Source of the DNA: Polyangia bacterium
GTDB taxonomy: Bacteria > Myxococcota_A > Polyangia > Nannocystales > Nannocystaceae
DNA length: 64,000 bases
Direction of reading: 5' to 3'
Assembly: GCA_030429545.1 (NCBI GenBank)
Contig: JAUIFF010000014.1
Coordinates: 1 to 64,000 of the forward strand
Part shown: positions 36,830 to 44,527 of the stretch, piece by piece
How the letters are laid out: each line of letters opens with the position of its first letter
Numbering within the stretch: position 1 is the first letter of the stretch
Position numbers and translations under genes: made by a program
The notes under the pieces: model-generated
The model's input: the letters and a program-made list of their open reading frames with translations, nothing else
Told to the model about the DNA's origin: nothing
Databases searched by the model: none

Positions 36830-39800
36830 TCAGTCGCCCGCCCCCTTGGCTTCAAGGTTCGCAAGCCGCTGCTCACAGGCCGTAAGCCGCTGCGCGAGTT
36901 CAGCGAGCTGGTGCTCCTTGGCGTTGAGTAGCTCGAGCAACCCCTGACACAGTACCTGTGCCGCGCTCGGAGAAGCTTCGTCAGAACTTGCACTTGCAAC
37001 TTCTTCAACAACTGGTACCGCCGCCGACGCTTCAACAGCGGCGTGAGCCTCGACGTCACTCGATTCATCCGCAGTTGCTGCCTCTGCGCCCGCCTCTACC
37101 GAAGTTTCCGCTGGCGCTGCCTCTGCCGAGTCCTCCGATGATTCTTCAGTCGCGGCTTCAACGGCATCCTGTGCCCCCGGATCCTCTTCCGACGACTCCT
37201 CGCTGCCCGCTTCCACCGTTGCCTCTGCTACGACCTCCGAATCCTCTGATGATTCTTCAGTCGCTGCCTCAACGGCATCCTGTGCAACCGGATCCTCTTC
37301 GGACGACTCCTCGCTGCTCGCTTCCACCGTTGCCTCAACAGCTTCCGATTCCCCGTCCGACGACTCCTCGCTGCTCGCTTCGACCGTTGCCTCCGCTGCG
37401 ACCTCCGAATCCTCTGACGATTCTTCAGTCGCGGCTTCGACAGCTTCCGATTCCCCGTCCGACGACTCCTCGCTGCTCGCTTCGACCGTTGCCTCCGCTG
37501 CTGCCTCCGAATCCTCTGAAGGCTCTTCACCTGCTGCCTCAACAGCTTCCGATTCCCCGTCCGACGACTCCTCGCTGCTCGCTTCGACCGTTGCCTCCGC
37601 TGCTGCCTCCGAATCCTCTGATGATTCTTCAGTCGCGGCTTCGACAGCTTCCGATTCCCCGTCCGACGACTCCTCGCTGCTCGCTTCCACCGTTGCCTCC
37701 GCTGCTGCCTCCGAATCCTCTGAAGGCTCTTCACCTGCTGCCTCAACAGCTTCCGATTCCCCGTCCGACGACTCCTCGCTGCTCGCTTCGACCGTTGTCT
37801 CCGCTGCTGCCTCCGAATCCTCCGATGATTCTTCAGTTGTTGCCTCAACGGTTTCTTCCGCCTCCGGCTCTTCCGACGAGGCTTCGACTGTTGCCTCCGC
37901 TGCTGCTTCGCCCGACTCCTCCGATGATTCTTCAGTTGCTGCCTCTACGGCTTCTTCCGCTGCTGCTTCGCCCGATTCCTCCGATGATTCTTCAGTTGCT
38001 GCCTGTACGGTTTCTTCCACCGCTGCTTCGCCCGATTCTTCCGATGATTCTTCCGTCGCTGCCTCTACGGTTTCTTCCGCCGCTGCTTCGCCCGAATCCT
38101 CAGAAGACTCTTCAGTCGCTGCCTCAACAGCTTCCGAAGACTCTTCCGACGACTCCTCGCTGCTCGCTTCGACTGTTGCCGCCGCTTCCTCCGACGATTC
38201 TTCAGTTGCTGCCTCTACGGTTTCCGATTCCTCTTCCGATGATTCTTCAGTCGCTGCCTCTACGGTTTCTTCCGCCGCTGCTTCGCCTGAATCCTCCGAT
38301 GATTCTTCCGTCGCTGCCTCTACGGCTTCTTCCGCCGCTGCTTCGCCTGAATCCTCCGATGATTCTTCCGTCGCTGCCTCTACGGTTTCTTCAGCCGCTG
38401 CTTCGCCCGAATCTTCCGATGATTCTTCCGTCGCTGCCTCAACAGCTTTCGAAGACTCTTCCGACGACTCCTCGCTGCTCGCTTCCACCGTTTCCTCTGC
38501 CGCTGCTTCGCCCGAGTCCTCCGACTCTGCTGATTCAGCTGCCGCTTCTACGGTTTCTTCCGCTACCTCCGACTCCTCGCTGCTCGCTTCGACGGAGGCC
38601 TCCGCTGCTTCGCCCGAATCCTCCGATGATTCTTCAGTCGCTGCCTCTACGGCTTCCGAACCTTCGACGGCCTCCGCCGCTGCTTCGCCCGAATCTTCCG
38701 ATGATTCTTCAGTCGCTGCCTCTACGGCTTCTGAAGCTTCTTCCGATGACTCCTCGCTGCTCGCTTCTACCGTGGCCTCCGCTGCTTCACCCGAATCTTC
38801 CGATGATTCTTCCGTCGCTGCTTCTACGGTTTCTTCCGCTACCTCCGACTCCTCGCTGCTCGCTTCTACCGTGGCCTCCGCTGCTGCTTCGCCTGAACCC
38901 TCCGATGATTCTTCAGTTGCTGCCTCTACGGTTTCTTCCGATGATTCTTCGTCCGGCTCCTCCGACTCTGCTGATTCAGCTGCCGCTTCTACGGTTTCTT
39001 CCGCTACCTCCGAATCCTCGCTGCTCGCTTCTACGGAGGCCTCCGCTGCTACCTCCGAATCCTCGCTGCTCGCTTCTACGGAGGCCTCCGCTGCTACCTC
39101 CGAATCCTCAGAAGACTCTTCAGTCGCTGCCTCTACGGCTCCCGAAGCCACTTCCGATGACTCCTCGCTGATCGCTTCTACCGTGGCCTCAGTTGCTGCT
39201 TCACCCGAATCCTCCGACTCTGCTGATTCAACTGCCGCGCCTACGGTTTCTTCCGCTCCCGACGGCTCTTCCGACGACTCCTCGCTGTTCGCTTCTACCG
39301 TGGCCTCAGTTGCTGCTTCACCCGAATCCTCCGACTCTGCTGATTCAACATTTACGGTTTCTTCCGCTGCCGCCTCGCCAGAATCCTCCGATGATTCTTC
39401 AGAAGCTGCCTCTACGGTTTCTTCCGCTGCTGCCTCGCCCGAATCGTCCGCAGTTGCTGCCTCTATGGCTTCTTCCGCTGCATCCGACGACTCTTCGCTG
39501 CTCGCTTCTACCGTTTCCTCTGCCGCTGCTTCGCCCGAATCCTCTGACTCTGCTGACTCAACTGATGCCTCTACGGCTTCTTCACTGCTCACTTCTGATT
39601 CGGCTGCCGCCTCAGCGGTTGTTTCTGTGCTTGCCTCTACCTCTGCTCCCGCTGAGTTCTCCGAACTCCCCTCTGCGGTTGCTTCGCTCGAATTCTCAGC
39701 CTCTACGGTGGCTTCCGCCTCGACATTTTCGATCTGGGCAGATACCTGAGCCGCATCGCCAGTTACAGCCGCATCTACACAACCTGAGACGCTGTGGCCA

Positions 39801-39943
39801 TTTTCCGGCTTTGGTGTTTCTGCGTGCTTTTTGCTCGCCTCCCCGTCGACGCGACGCCTGTGCATGACACCGTGTTGCTCGCTCGGCTCCGTGCCGATCT
39901 CCATTTGCTCTCCGCCTTCCATTTGTTCCTCACTCATCGCCAT
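36830..39943 (-). CDS. Giant acidic Glu/Ser/Ala/Val repeat protein with C-terminal coiled coil
   Basis: About 1,037 residues (ATG 39943; ATG 39937 has the better-placed GAGGG site). After a short start (EEQMEGGEQMEIGTEPS, then a basic stretch MHRRRVDGEASKKH), residues of about 75-960 are imperfect repeats of units such as EESSEDSGEAAAEETVEA. They contain almost only Glu, Ser, Ala, Val, Thr, Asp and Gly, with hardly any aromatic residues. The last about 60 residues form a heptad-like helix (VLCQGLLELLNAKEHQLAELAQRLTACEQRLANLEAK). No signal peptide. The mature region must be disordered and strongly negative; the coiled coil could oligomerise it. No known family recognised. Codon use differs from its neighbours (TCC/TCT and GAA/GAG alternating) because of repeat expansion. 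Confidence 0.8.
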   Translation of the reverse strand: MAMSEEQMEGGEQMEIGTEPSEQHGVMHRRRVDGEASKKHAETPKPENGHSVSGCVDAAVTGDAAQVSAQIENVEAEATVEAENSSEATAEGSSENSAGAEVEASTETTAEAAAESEVSSEEAVEASVESAESEDSGEAAAEETVEASSEESSDAAEEAIEAATADDSGEAAAEETVEAASEESSEDSGEAAAEETVNVESAESEDSGEAATEATVEANSEESSEEPSGAEETVGAAVESAESEDSGEAATEATVEAISEESSEVASGAVEAATEESSEDSEVAAEASVEASSEDSEVAAEASVEASSEDSEVAEETVEAAAESAESEEPDEESSEETVEAATEESSEGSGEAAAEATVEASSEESEVAEETVEAATEESSEDSGEAAEATVEASSEESSEEASEAVEAATEESSEDSGEAAAEAVEGSEAVEAATEESSEDSGEAAEASVEASSEESEVAEETVEAAAESAESEDSGEAAAEETVEASSEESSEESSKAVEAATEESSEDSGEAAAEETVEAATEESSEDSGEAAAEEAVEAATEESSEDSGEAAAEETVEAATEESSEEESETVEAATEESSEEAAATVEASSEESSEESSEAVEAATEESSEDSGEAAAEETVEAATEESSEESGEAAVEETVQAATEESSEESGEAAAEEAVEAATEESSEESGEAAAEATVEASSEEPEAEETVEATTEESSEDSEAAAETTVEASSEESSDGESEAVEAAGEEPSEDSEAAAEATVEASSEESSDGESEAVEAATEESSEDSEAAAEATVEASSEESSDGESEAVEAAGEEPSEDSEAAAEATVEASSEESSDGESEAVEAATEESSEDSEVAAEATVEASSEESSDGESEAVEATVEASSEESSEEDPVAQDAVEAATEESSEDSEVVAEATVEAGSEESSEEDPGAQDAVEAATEESSEDSAEAAPAETSVEAGAEAATADESSDVEAHAAVEASAAVPVVEEVASASSDEASPSAAQVLCQGLLELLNAKEHQLAELAQRLTACEQRLANLEAKGAGD
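37100..39730 (-). repeat. Imperfect tandem repeat array coding the acidic protein
   Basis: Runs of mixed units of about 45-120 bp coding ESSED/S-GEAAAEETVEAA modules. A longer block of about 120 bp is repeated several times between 37340 and 37800 (ending in GAVEASSEESSDGESEAVEA-like text). All units keep the reading frame. The antisense strand is also open over most of it, an artefact of the composition. Confidence 0.8.
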
Positions 39944-40431
39944 CCCTCGCTTCTCTCACCTGATGCTATGTGTTGTTTTTGAACTACGCCTGTTCCTGAA
40001 TTCGCTGTACATTTCGTGCTAACCTGATAAAACTACACACAATAGACACGTCATTTGTGCCGTACTTCTGAAATTGTTTCACCATTTCGGGCGGTGCCCG
40101 CTAGCCCACGGCGGCGCGATACTTCTCCACCGCTGTGGGGCTTGTGACGCCCCTCCTGGGCTTCACAGCGTCAGCAAAAATGATGACGCCCTCACTCGAC
40201 CATCAAGATACAATCTGTCCCAAAGTACAGTCAACAGTTCTTTTAGACGATTTTTCAGCGTTCTCCGGTTTTCGGACCGGCCTGGCAACCGCCTGTTTTT
40301 GCCCATTTGCCCGCCACCCAAGAGGCGTCGTTGGGCGACCTACTTGATGTGCACTTTTGCGAGAAAGTACCCACGAAAAGTACACTCTAAATTATCGCGC
40401 ATGAACACTTTCATGTGTGCTCGTTTGCGAA
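39944..40431. other. AT-richer intergenic region upstream of the repeat-protein gene
   Basis: 488 bp without a gene I trust. It is clearly more AT-rich than its surroundings (for example 39968-40080). It should contain the promoter of the repeat-protein gene on the minus strand and the 3' end of the dehydratase transcript. AAAGTAC occurs three times (about 40214, 40364, 40377), the last two 13 bp apart, which may be a regulator half-site. An open plus-strand frame from 40074 has no protein-like features. Confidence 0.45.
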
Positions 40432-41835
40432 CTACGAGTTGTCGAGTCCGGCGAGCCGTCGAGCGTGTTGCACCCGAGTCTCCCAGTCGATGTTTCGCTC
40501 GAGCACGATCCGCTGTGCCTGCGGCGAACCTGCCCCGTGCATGCACTCGATCCTCAGCGGTACGGCCCCGGCTCCGTAGCTCATCCACTCGACCAAGCGA
40601 AGTAGCTTGGCCCGCTCCTCGCCTCCGACCGCGCGGCGCAGCTGCTCTCCGAACTCGGGATGTTGTAGGTCTGCCAGTGATGGCATCGTCGCGACTAAGC
40701 CGCCGGCGAGGTCCTCCGCTAGCCGCACAATCTCGTAGGGAATCCGGGTCACGTTGTGCTTACAAACGTTCGCCAGGATTTGGTCGACCTGCCACGGCCC
40801 TGCCTTGTGTTGGTGGCTACGGGCACTTGCCGCCAAACCGACGCCATGGACGGTTTCGGTGAGGTGGGCCATTTCGACAAGCTTGTCGCGGATATGGGAC
40901 GCCTGCTCAACTCCGTGTAGTCGCGCAAGAAGCCGGCTCGCGCCAATGAGCACATCTAAGTTGCCAGGCTTACAACCGCCATAGCTCGCGCGATGGTAAC
41001 CAGCAAAGGCCTCAACGAGAGTCGCGGCCGGAGCGAGTTCCCCATCGAGGAACACCCTCGATCCCGGAACGAATACATCGTCGAACAACACAACGACTTC
41101 CTGACCACCGTACTTGGCGTTTCCGGCATCTACACCACCCTTGCGGCCATCTGAAGGTTGGCGCCCAAGCACCATTGTGATCCCTGGGGCATCGACAGGC
41201 ATGGCTGCCGCAACAACAAACTCCTCCTCGCCCGGTCGCATCGCCATGCCCGGCATCACCAGGATTTGGTGGGAGTTGGCAGCACCGGTCTGGTGCAGTT
41301 TGGCACCGCGCAACACAACACCGCCGTCTCGACGTTCGACGATTCGCAAAAACTGGTCCGGCTGGGCGGCCGGGCGTTTGCGACGATCGCCCTTGGCATC
41401 GGTCATGGCACCGCAGATAACTTCGTCGCGGTGTTGGACCCCGCGTAACCATTGGACAAATCTTGTATGCGCATCCTTCCCCGCCTCCCAGGTGGCGATA
41501 AACAGCGCATTGAGCCCATCCATCCCCACACAACGTTGAAAACACGTGCCCGTGAGCCGGCCCAAAACGCGCTGAAGCTCGACCTTACGAATGAGGTCTT
41601 GTGGCTCTTCAAACAGGTGGCAGAAGCGATTGACCCGGATGTTGCTGAGGGCCGAATGGGCCGTGGCAAGTTCCCGATACGCCGGATCGTGGGCAAGCTC
41701 GTAGGTCGCCGCGACGGCGTTGATCGCCGGCCGAACTTTCGGGTGCGATACCGGATCGCGGACCAGTTCACCGTCGACAAACAACCGCAAGTTACGCTGA
41801 CGCAGGCTGTCGATGTACTCCGGGGCGGTGCGCAT
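40432..41835 (-). CDS. abfD: 4-hydroxybutyryl-CoA dehydratase / vinylacetyl-CoA isomerase homologue
   Basis: 467 residues from the ATG 41835, of the HpaB/4-hydroxyphenylacetate 3-hydroxylase flavoprotein fold. It keeps all four ligands of the [4Fe-4S] cluster of AbfD: Cys98 and Cys102 in GTCFQRCVGMD, and His281 and Cys288 in YHRASYGGCKPG (Clostridium aminobutyricum: Cys99, Cys103, His292, Cys299). The C-terminal CMHGAGSPQAQRIVLERNIDWE also fits. AbfD dehydrates 4-hydroxybutyryl-CoA to crotonyl-CoA with FAD and the oxygen-sensitive cluster, in GABA/succinate fermentation and in the archaeal 4-hydroxybutyrate carbon cycle. No partner genes (CoA transferase, succinate semialdehyde reductase) are nearby, so the pathway here is unclear. 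Confidence 0.85.
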   Translation of the reverse strand: MRTAPEYIDSLRQRNLRLFVDGELVRDPVSHPKVRPAINAVAATYELAHDPAYRELATAHSALSNIRVNRFCHLFEEPQDLIRKVELQRVLGRLTGTCFQRCVGMDGLNALFIATWEAGKDAHTRFVQWLRGVQHRDEVICGAMTDAKGDRRKRPAAQPDQFLRIVERRDGGVVLRGAKLHQTGAANSHQILVMPGMAMRPGEEEFVVAAAMPVDAPGITMVLGRQPSDGRKGGVDAGNAKYGGQEVVVLFDDVFVPGSRVFLDGELAPAATLVEAFAGYHRASYGGCKPGNLDVLIGASRLLARLHGVEQASHIRDKLVEMAHLTETVHGVGLAASARSHQHKAGPWQVDQILANVCKHNVTRIPYEIVRLAEDLAGGLVATMPSLADLQHPEFGEQLRRAVGGEERAKLLRLVEWMSYGAGAVPLRIECMHGAGSPQAQRIVLERNIDWETRVQHARRLAGLDNS

Positions 41836-42056
41836 GGCCAGGAGAGTAGCGGATCGACTTGCCCCGTGTTTGCAGCCGGCGGCCCTTCCTTTAATAAGGT
41901 GGAAAACTCGCGATCGATCAGATGCCGCTGATGCGTTGCGAACCCACGTGGCTCATGCTCCCCGTTGTCAGATCCGTTGTATAGACAAGAAAATGACGAG
42001 CGTTCTTGCCCGTCGACGCCGATTTAGACGCGCACTTATCGCACACTCCGAAGAGC

Positions 42057-42085
42057 TTGACGCTCTCCAAAGCACACGCTATAAG
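42057..42085 (+). promoter_or_regulatory. Sigma-70-type promoter of tRNA-Val
   Basis: TTGACG (42057-42062), 17-bp spacer, TATAAG (42080-42085). The predicted start is about 42092, ten bases before the tRNA. This is the clearest housekeeping promoter in the window. Confidence 0.75.
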
Positions 42086-42101
42086 CCGCCTCCTCCACCA
42101 C

Positions 42102-42173
42102 GGGCGCGTAACTCAGTGGTAGAGTGCCACCTTCACACGGTGGAAGTCACAAGTTCGACCCTTGTCGCGCCCA
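42102..42173 (+). tRNA. tRNA-Val (anticodon CAC)
   Basis: 72-nt cloverleaf: acceptor GGGCGCG / CGCGCCC, D arm with AGTGGTA loop, anticodon stem CCACC / GGTGG around loop TTCACAC (anticodon CAC at 42134-42136), and T arm ACAAG-TTCGACC-CTTGT. The discriminator is A and CCA is not encoded. It reads GUG valine codons. It has its own promoter and terminator. Confidence 0.97.
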
Positions 42174-42176
42174 CTC

Positions 42177-42205
42177 AAAACGCCACCTGAAAGGTGGCGT
42201 TTTTT
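42177..42205 (+). terminator. Rho-independent terminator of tRNA-Val
   Basis: AACGCCACCT / AGGTGGCGTT stem with a short GAA(A) loop and a T-run, four bases after the tRNA. Confidence 0.9.
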
Positions 42206-42279
42206 ATGACCCTGCATTTGCGGCGGAACGGTTCGACGCTGCGGTTGCGAGCGCCTCAGAGCGTTTGGTCGGCGCGACG

Positions 42280-42450
42280 CTAGCCCGAACTTCTCATCAG
42301 GCTTTTCAGCTGCGGCTTGATTGCCCCATTGACGTGCTCCGCGCTTCTCGACACCTCCAGTGCGCCTGCGCCATTCCCTTGTCGGCGCGTCCAATGGTTG
42401 CGCACCTTTGCAACCTCTGGGTCGAACTCTTGGCGAGAAGTTCGGGCTAG
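42280..42450. mobile_element. Possible MITE-like insertion bounded by 16-bp inverted repeats
   Basis: CTAGCCCGAACTTCTC at 42280-42295 and its perfect complement at 42435-42450 bound a 171-bp segment. Flanks GCGACG (left) and GCGATG (right) could be an imperfect target duplication. The segment supplies the stop codon and the non-repeat tail of the RCC1 gene. No transposase is present and I have seen no second copy in the window, so this is only a candidate. Confidence 0.4.
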
Positions 42451-43602
42451 GCGATGTTGCCCGAGTTGCCCGCTCGCTGCGTCCCCCCAGCACTTGACCC
42501 CGCCCGAGCGCAGAGCGGCACAGGTGTGCTGGCCTCCGGCTGCCAGCGCCAGCGCGTCGGCAACCCCGCGGACTGGCGAAGGCCGTGTGACCTGGCCGCT
42601 CGGCCGCCCCAAAACCTGGCCGGCGGCGTTGTCCCCCCAACATTGCACGCGTCCACTACGCAGTCGGGCACAGGCATGCTTTGCCCCGCCGACGATTTCA
42701 ACCACGTCTTTGAGACCAGTCATCGCCACCGGGACATTGGACTTGGGTTTTCCCCGCAACCCGAGCTGCCCCTCGGCGTTGTCCCCCCAACACTGGATCG
42801 CCCGCTCGCCGATCGCCGCGCAGGTGAATGTGTGCCCTGACCACAGCGCCGTCGCCTGGGAAATCCCGGCGACAAATACAGGTTTGATCCGGCTCCCGGG
42901 CTTGCCGTCGCCGAGCTGCCCCTCGGTGTTGCGCCCCCAACACTTGACCCGACCATCGCGCTGCAGTGCACATACATGATTTGCCCCGGAGGCGATCTGG
43001 CGAACCGGCCCGAGTTGATCGATCCGGCGAGGTCGCGCAAATGCCCGACTCTCGTCACTCCCGATCTGTCCGTTTTCGCCGTTACCCCAACAGTGCACCG
43101 CACCTTGTTGATCGAGGGCGCACGCGTGCCAGTCCCCACCGGAGATCGCTTGGACGCCGCGCAGGCCCATGACCGCAACCGGACGCATGCTCCGAGCGCT
43201 GATCTTTGCCCCCTGCCCGTTGCCGAGTTGCCCGTCCTCGTTGTTTCCCCAACACACCACGGCCCCGTTGGCTCGCAACGCACAACTAAAATCGCGACCG
43301 GTGATCAGCTGGCGTGCGTCTGGCAATCCGTTGACCTGCACAGTGCGAGGGGTGGCATCACGGTTGCCCGAACCGAGCTGGCCGTAGGCATTTTTTCCCC
43401 AACAAAGCACTGCTCCCGACGAGCGTCGCCCACAGGTGTGCGCGTCGTGGGAAGCCAACTCGACAAACGGCTCGACGACAGGCTTTTGCGGCTGCGGGCG
43501 CGTAGCCGGCCTTGGCGTAACAGGTTTCGGCCGTGGGGGGACGGGCGGCAGTTGGGGTTGGCAGGCCAAACCCAGCGAAGCTGCAAGAACGAATCGACGC
43601 AC
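42280..43602 (-). CDS. RCC1-repeat lipoprotein
   Basis: About 440 residues (GTG 43602 gives RRFVLAASLGLAC, a lipoprotein signal; a TTG at 43620 is possible). After a Pro-rich linker come seven RCC1-type blades of the bacterial cell-surface kind, each ending in C-W-G-x-N-x-x-G-Q-L-G (for example VLCWGKNAYGQLG, VKCWGRNTEGQLG) with a paired Cys in HTCG/FSCAL/HACAL. They should fold as a disulfide-laced seven-blade propeller outside the cytoplasm, probably for protein binding. The last about 57 residues after GQLGQH do not belong to the repeat and are encoded by DNA between two 16-bp inverted repeats, so the C-terminus may have been replaced by an insertion. Confidence 0.87.
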   Translation of the reverse strand: MRRFVLAASLGLACQPQLPPVPPRPKPVTPRPATRPQPQKPVVEPFVELASHDAHTCGRRSSGAVLCWGKNAYGQLGSGNRDATPRTVQVNGLPDARQLITGRDFSCALRANGAVVCWGNNEDGQLGNGQGAKISARSMRPVAVMGLRGVQAISGGDWHACALDQQGAVHCWGNGENGQIGSDESRAFARPRRIDQLGPVRQIASGANHVCALQRDGRVKCWGRNTEGQLGDGKPGSRIKPVFVAGISQATALWSGHTFTCAAIGERAIQCWGDNAEGQLGLRGKPKSNVPVAMTGLKDVVEIVGGAKHACARLRSGRVQCWGDNAAGQVLGRPSGQVTRPSPVRGVADALALAAGGQHTCAALRSGGVKCWGDAASGQLGQHRLARTSRQEFDPEVAKVRNHWTRRQGNGAGALEVSRSAEHVNGAIKPQLKSLMRSSG

Positions 43603-43640
43603 GGGTGAACGATAGCCCAACCGTGATAGCCTGCCTATAT

Positions 43641-44372
43641 ATGGGTTCTACGGCAAGGTTCTCCCGCCGAGCCCTTGCCCGGCTCACGGTTTCGACCGCA
43701 GTGTTGAGCCTTGGTCGACACGCCGTGGCCAAGCGTGCAGACGTCCACGATCGTTTCAGGAAGATTGCTCATACATCTAAAATGGCGAAACGCGGCCTTA
43801 TCGCGCCGCTGCGCTGGCAACAGCAGGTCGAGGAACTTCTGGCCGCCATCCCACTCGGGGCCCTGCAAAAGGAACTCGGTGTGGTCGAACTGGGCCGACG
43901 CTTTCGCCAATCCAACCACGACCGAGTCGTGCATCCGCTCACGCTGGCGGGCTTCGACAATCGAGCTATCCGCACCCGCGTGTTTGCCCTCAAAACTGGC
44001 CACGCCATCTTGCCCCACGCGCACAACCGCCGACTGAGTGCATTTGTTGTGCTCGATGGCAGCTTTCACGGCCGCCACTTCGACCGGGTTGCCGACGAGG
44101 CTGCGGCGATCTGGATTCGGCCAACGATCGATCGGCTGTTCTACCCGGGGACGGCCTCAACGATCTCGGACGACCGCGACAACATCCACTGGTTCACCGC
44201 CCGCGCGCCCCAGGCTCTACTACTCAACATCAGTCTCGATGTAGATACACACGCGCCGGGCCCGGGCGGTCGGGTCTACCTCGATCCCCGCGCCGGAGAG
44301 CACGCCAACGGTATGATCCGGGCCCCTATCGTCTCTCGCCGTCAGCTACAAACTCGCTATGAGCCAACCTAG
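43641..44372 (+). CDS. Exported cupin, cysteine/cysteamine dioxygenase-like
   Basis: 243 residues from the ATG 43641. The N-terminus MGSTARFSRRALARLTVSTAVLSLG is Tat-like (RR followed by a hydrophobic stretch). The core shows a cupin fold: GHAILPHAHNRRLSAFVVLDGSFHGRHFDRV (His-x-His metal motif), then ISDDRDNIHWFTA (third His) and ALLLNISLDVDTHAPGPGGRVYLDP. This order resembles the PCO/ADO thiol dioxygenases (NIHxFTA, then LDVxxPPY). The metal, substrate and redox role are inference. The neighbouring RCC1 and SUMF1 proteins are also exported. Confidence 0.6.
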   Translation: MGSTARFSRRALARLTVSTAVLSLGRHAVAKRADVHDRFRKIAHTSKMAKRGLIAPLRWQQQVEELLAAIPLGALQKELGVVELGRRFRQSNHDRVVHPLTLAGFDNRAIRTRVFALKTGHAILPHAHNRRLSAFVVLDGSFHGRHFDRVADEAAAIWIRPTIDRLFYPGTASTISDDRDNIHWFTARAPQALLLNISLDVDTHAPGPGGRVYLDPRAGEHANGMIRAPIVSRRQLQTRYEPT

Positions 44373-44527
44373 TTGGGTTGAACCACTTCAGCCGGAGCCG
44401 GTGGGATCGTTCTGCACCTACCCGCGAGCACGCCTGCGGCATGATGCGGTCGCCCATCGTCCCTCGGTGCAACAACGCTGACCGGAGTCGGGCATTCAGG
44501 TGTCGGCATAAATGTATGCACAACCTC

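Noticed and set aside
36958..39749. Long plus-strand open frames (737 and 325 codons) opposite the acidic repeat gene
   Set aside because: They are complements of the repeat units, giving Leu/Pro- or Ser/Ala-only text without start-site features; the minus frame has a ribosome site, a defined C-terminal helix and a terminator.
40074..40862. Plus-strand frame of 262 codons
   Set aside because: It runs through the end of the dehydratase gene in antisense and has a composition unlike a protein.
41995..42190. Small frame MTSVLARRRRFRRAL... overlapping tRNA-Val
   Set aside because: It runs into the tRNA, and its region is better explained by the tRNA promoter at 42057-42085.
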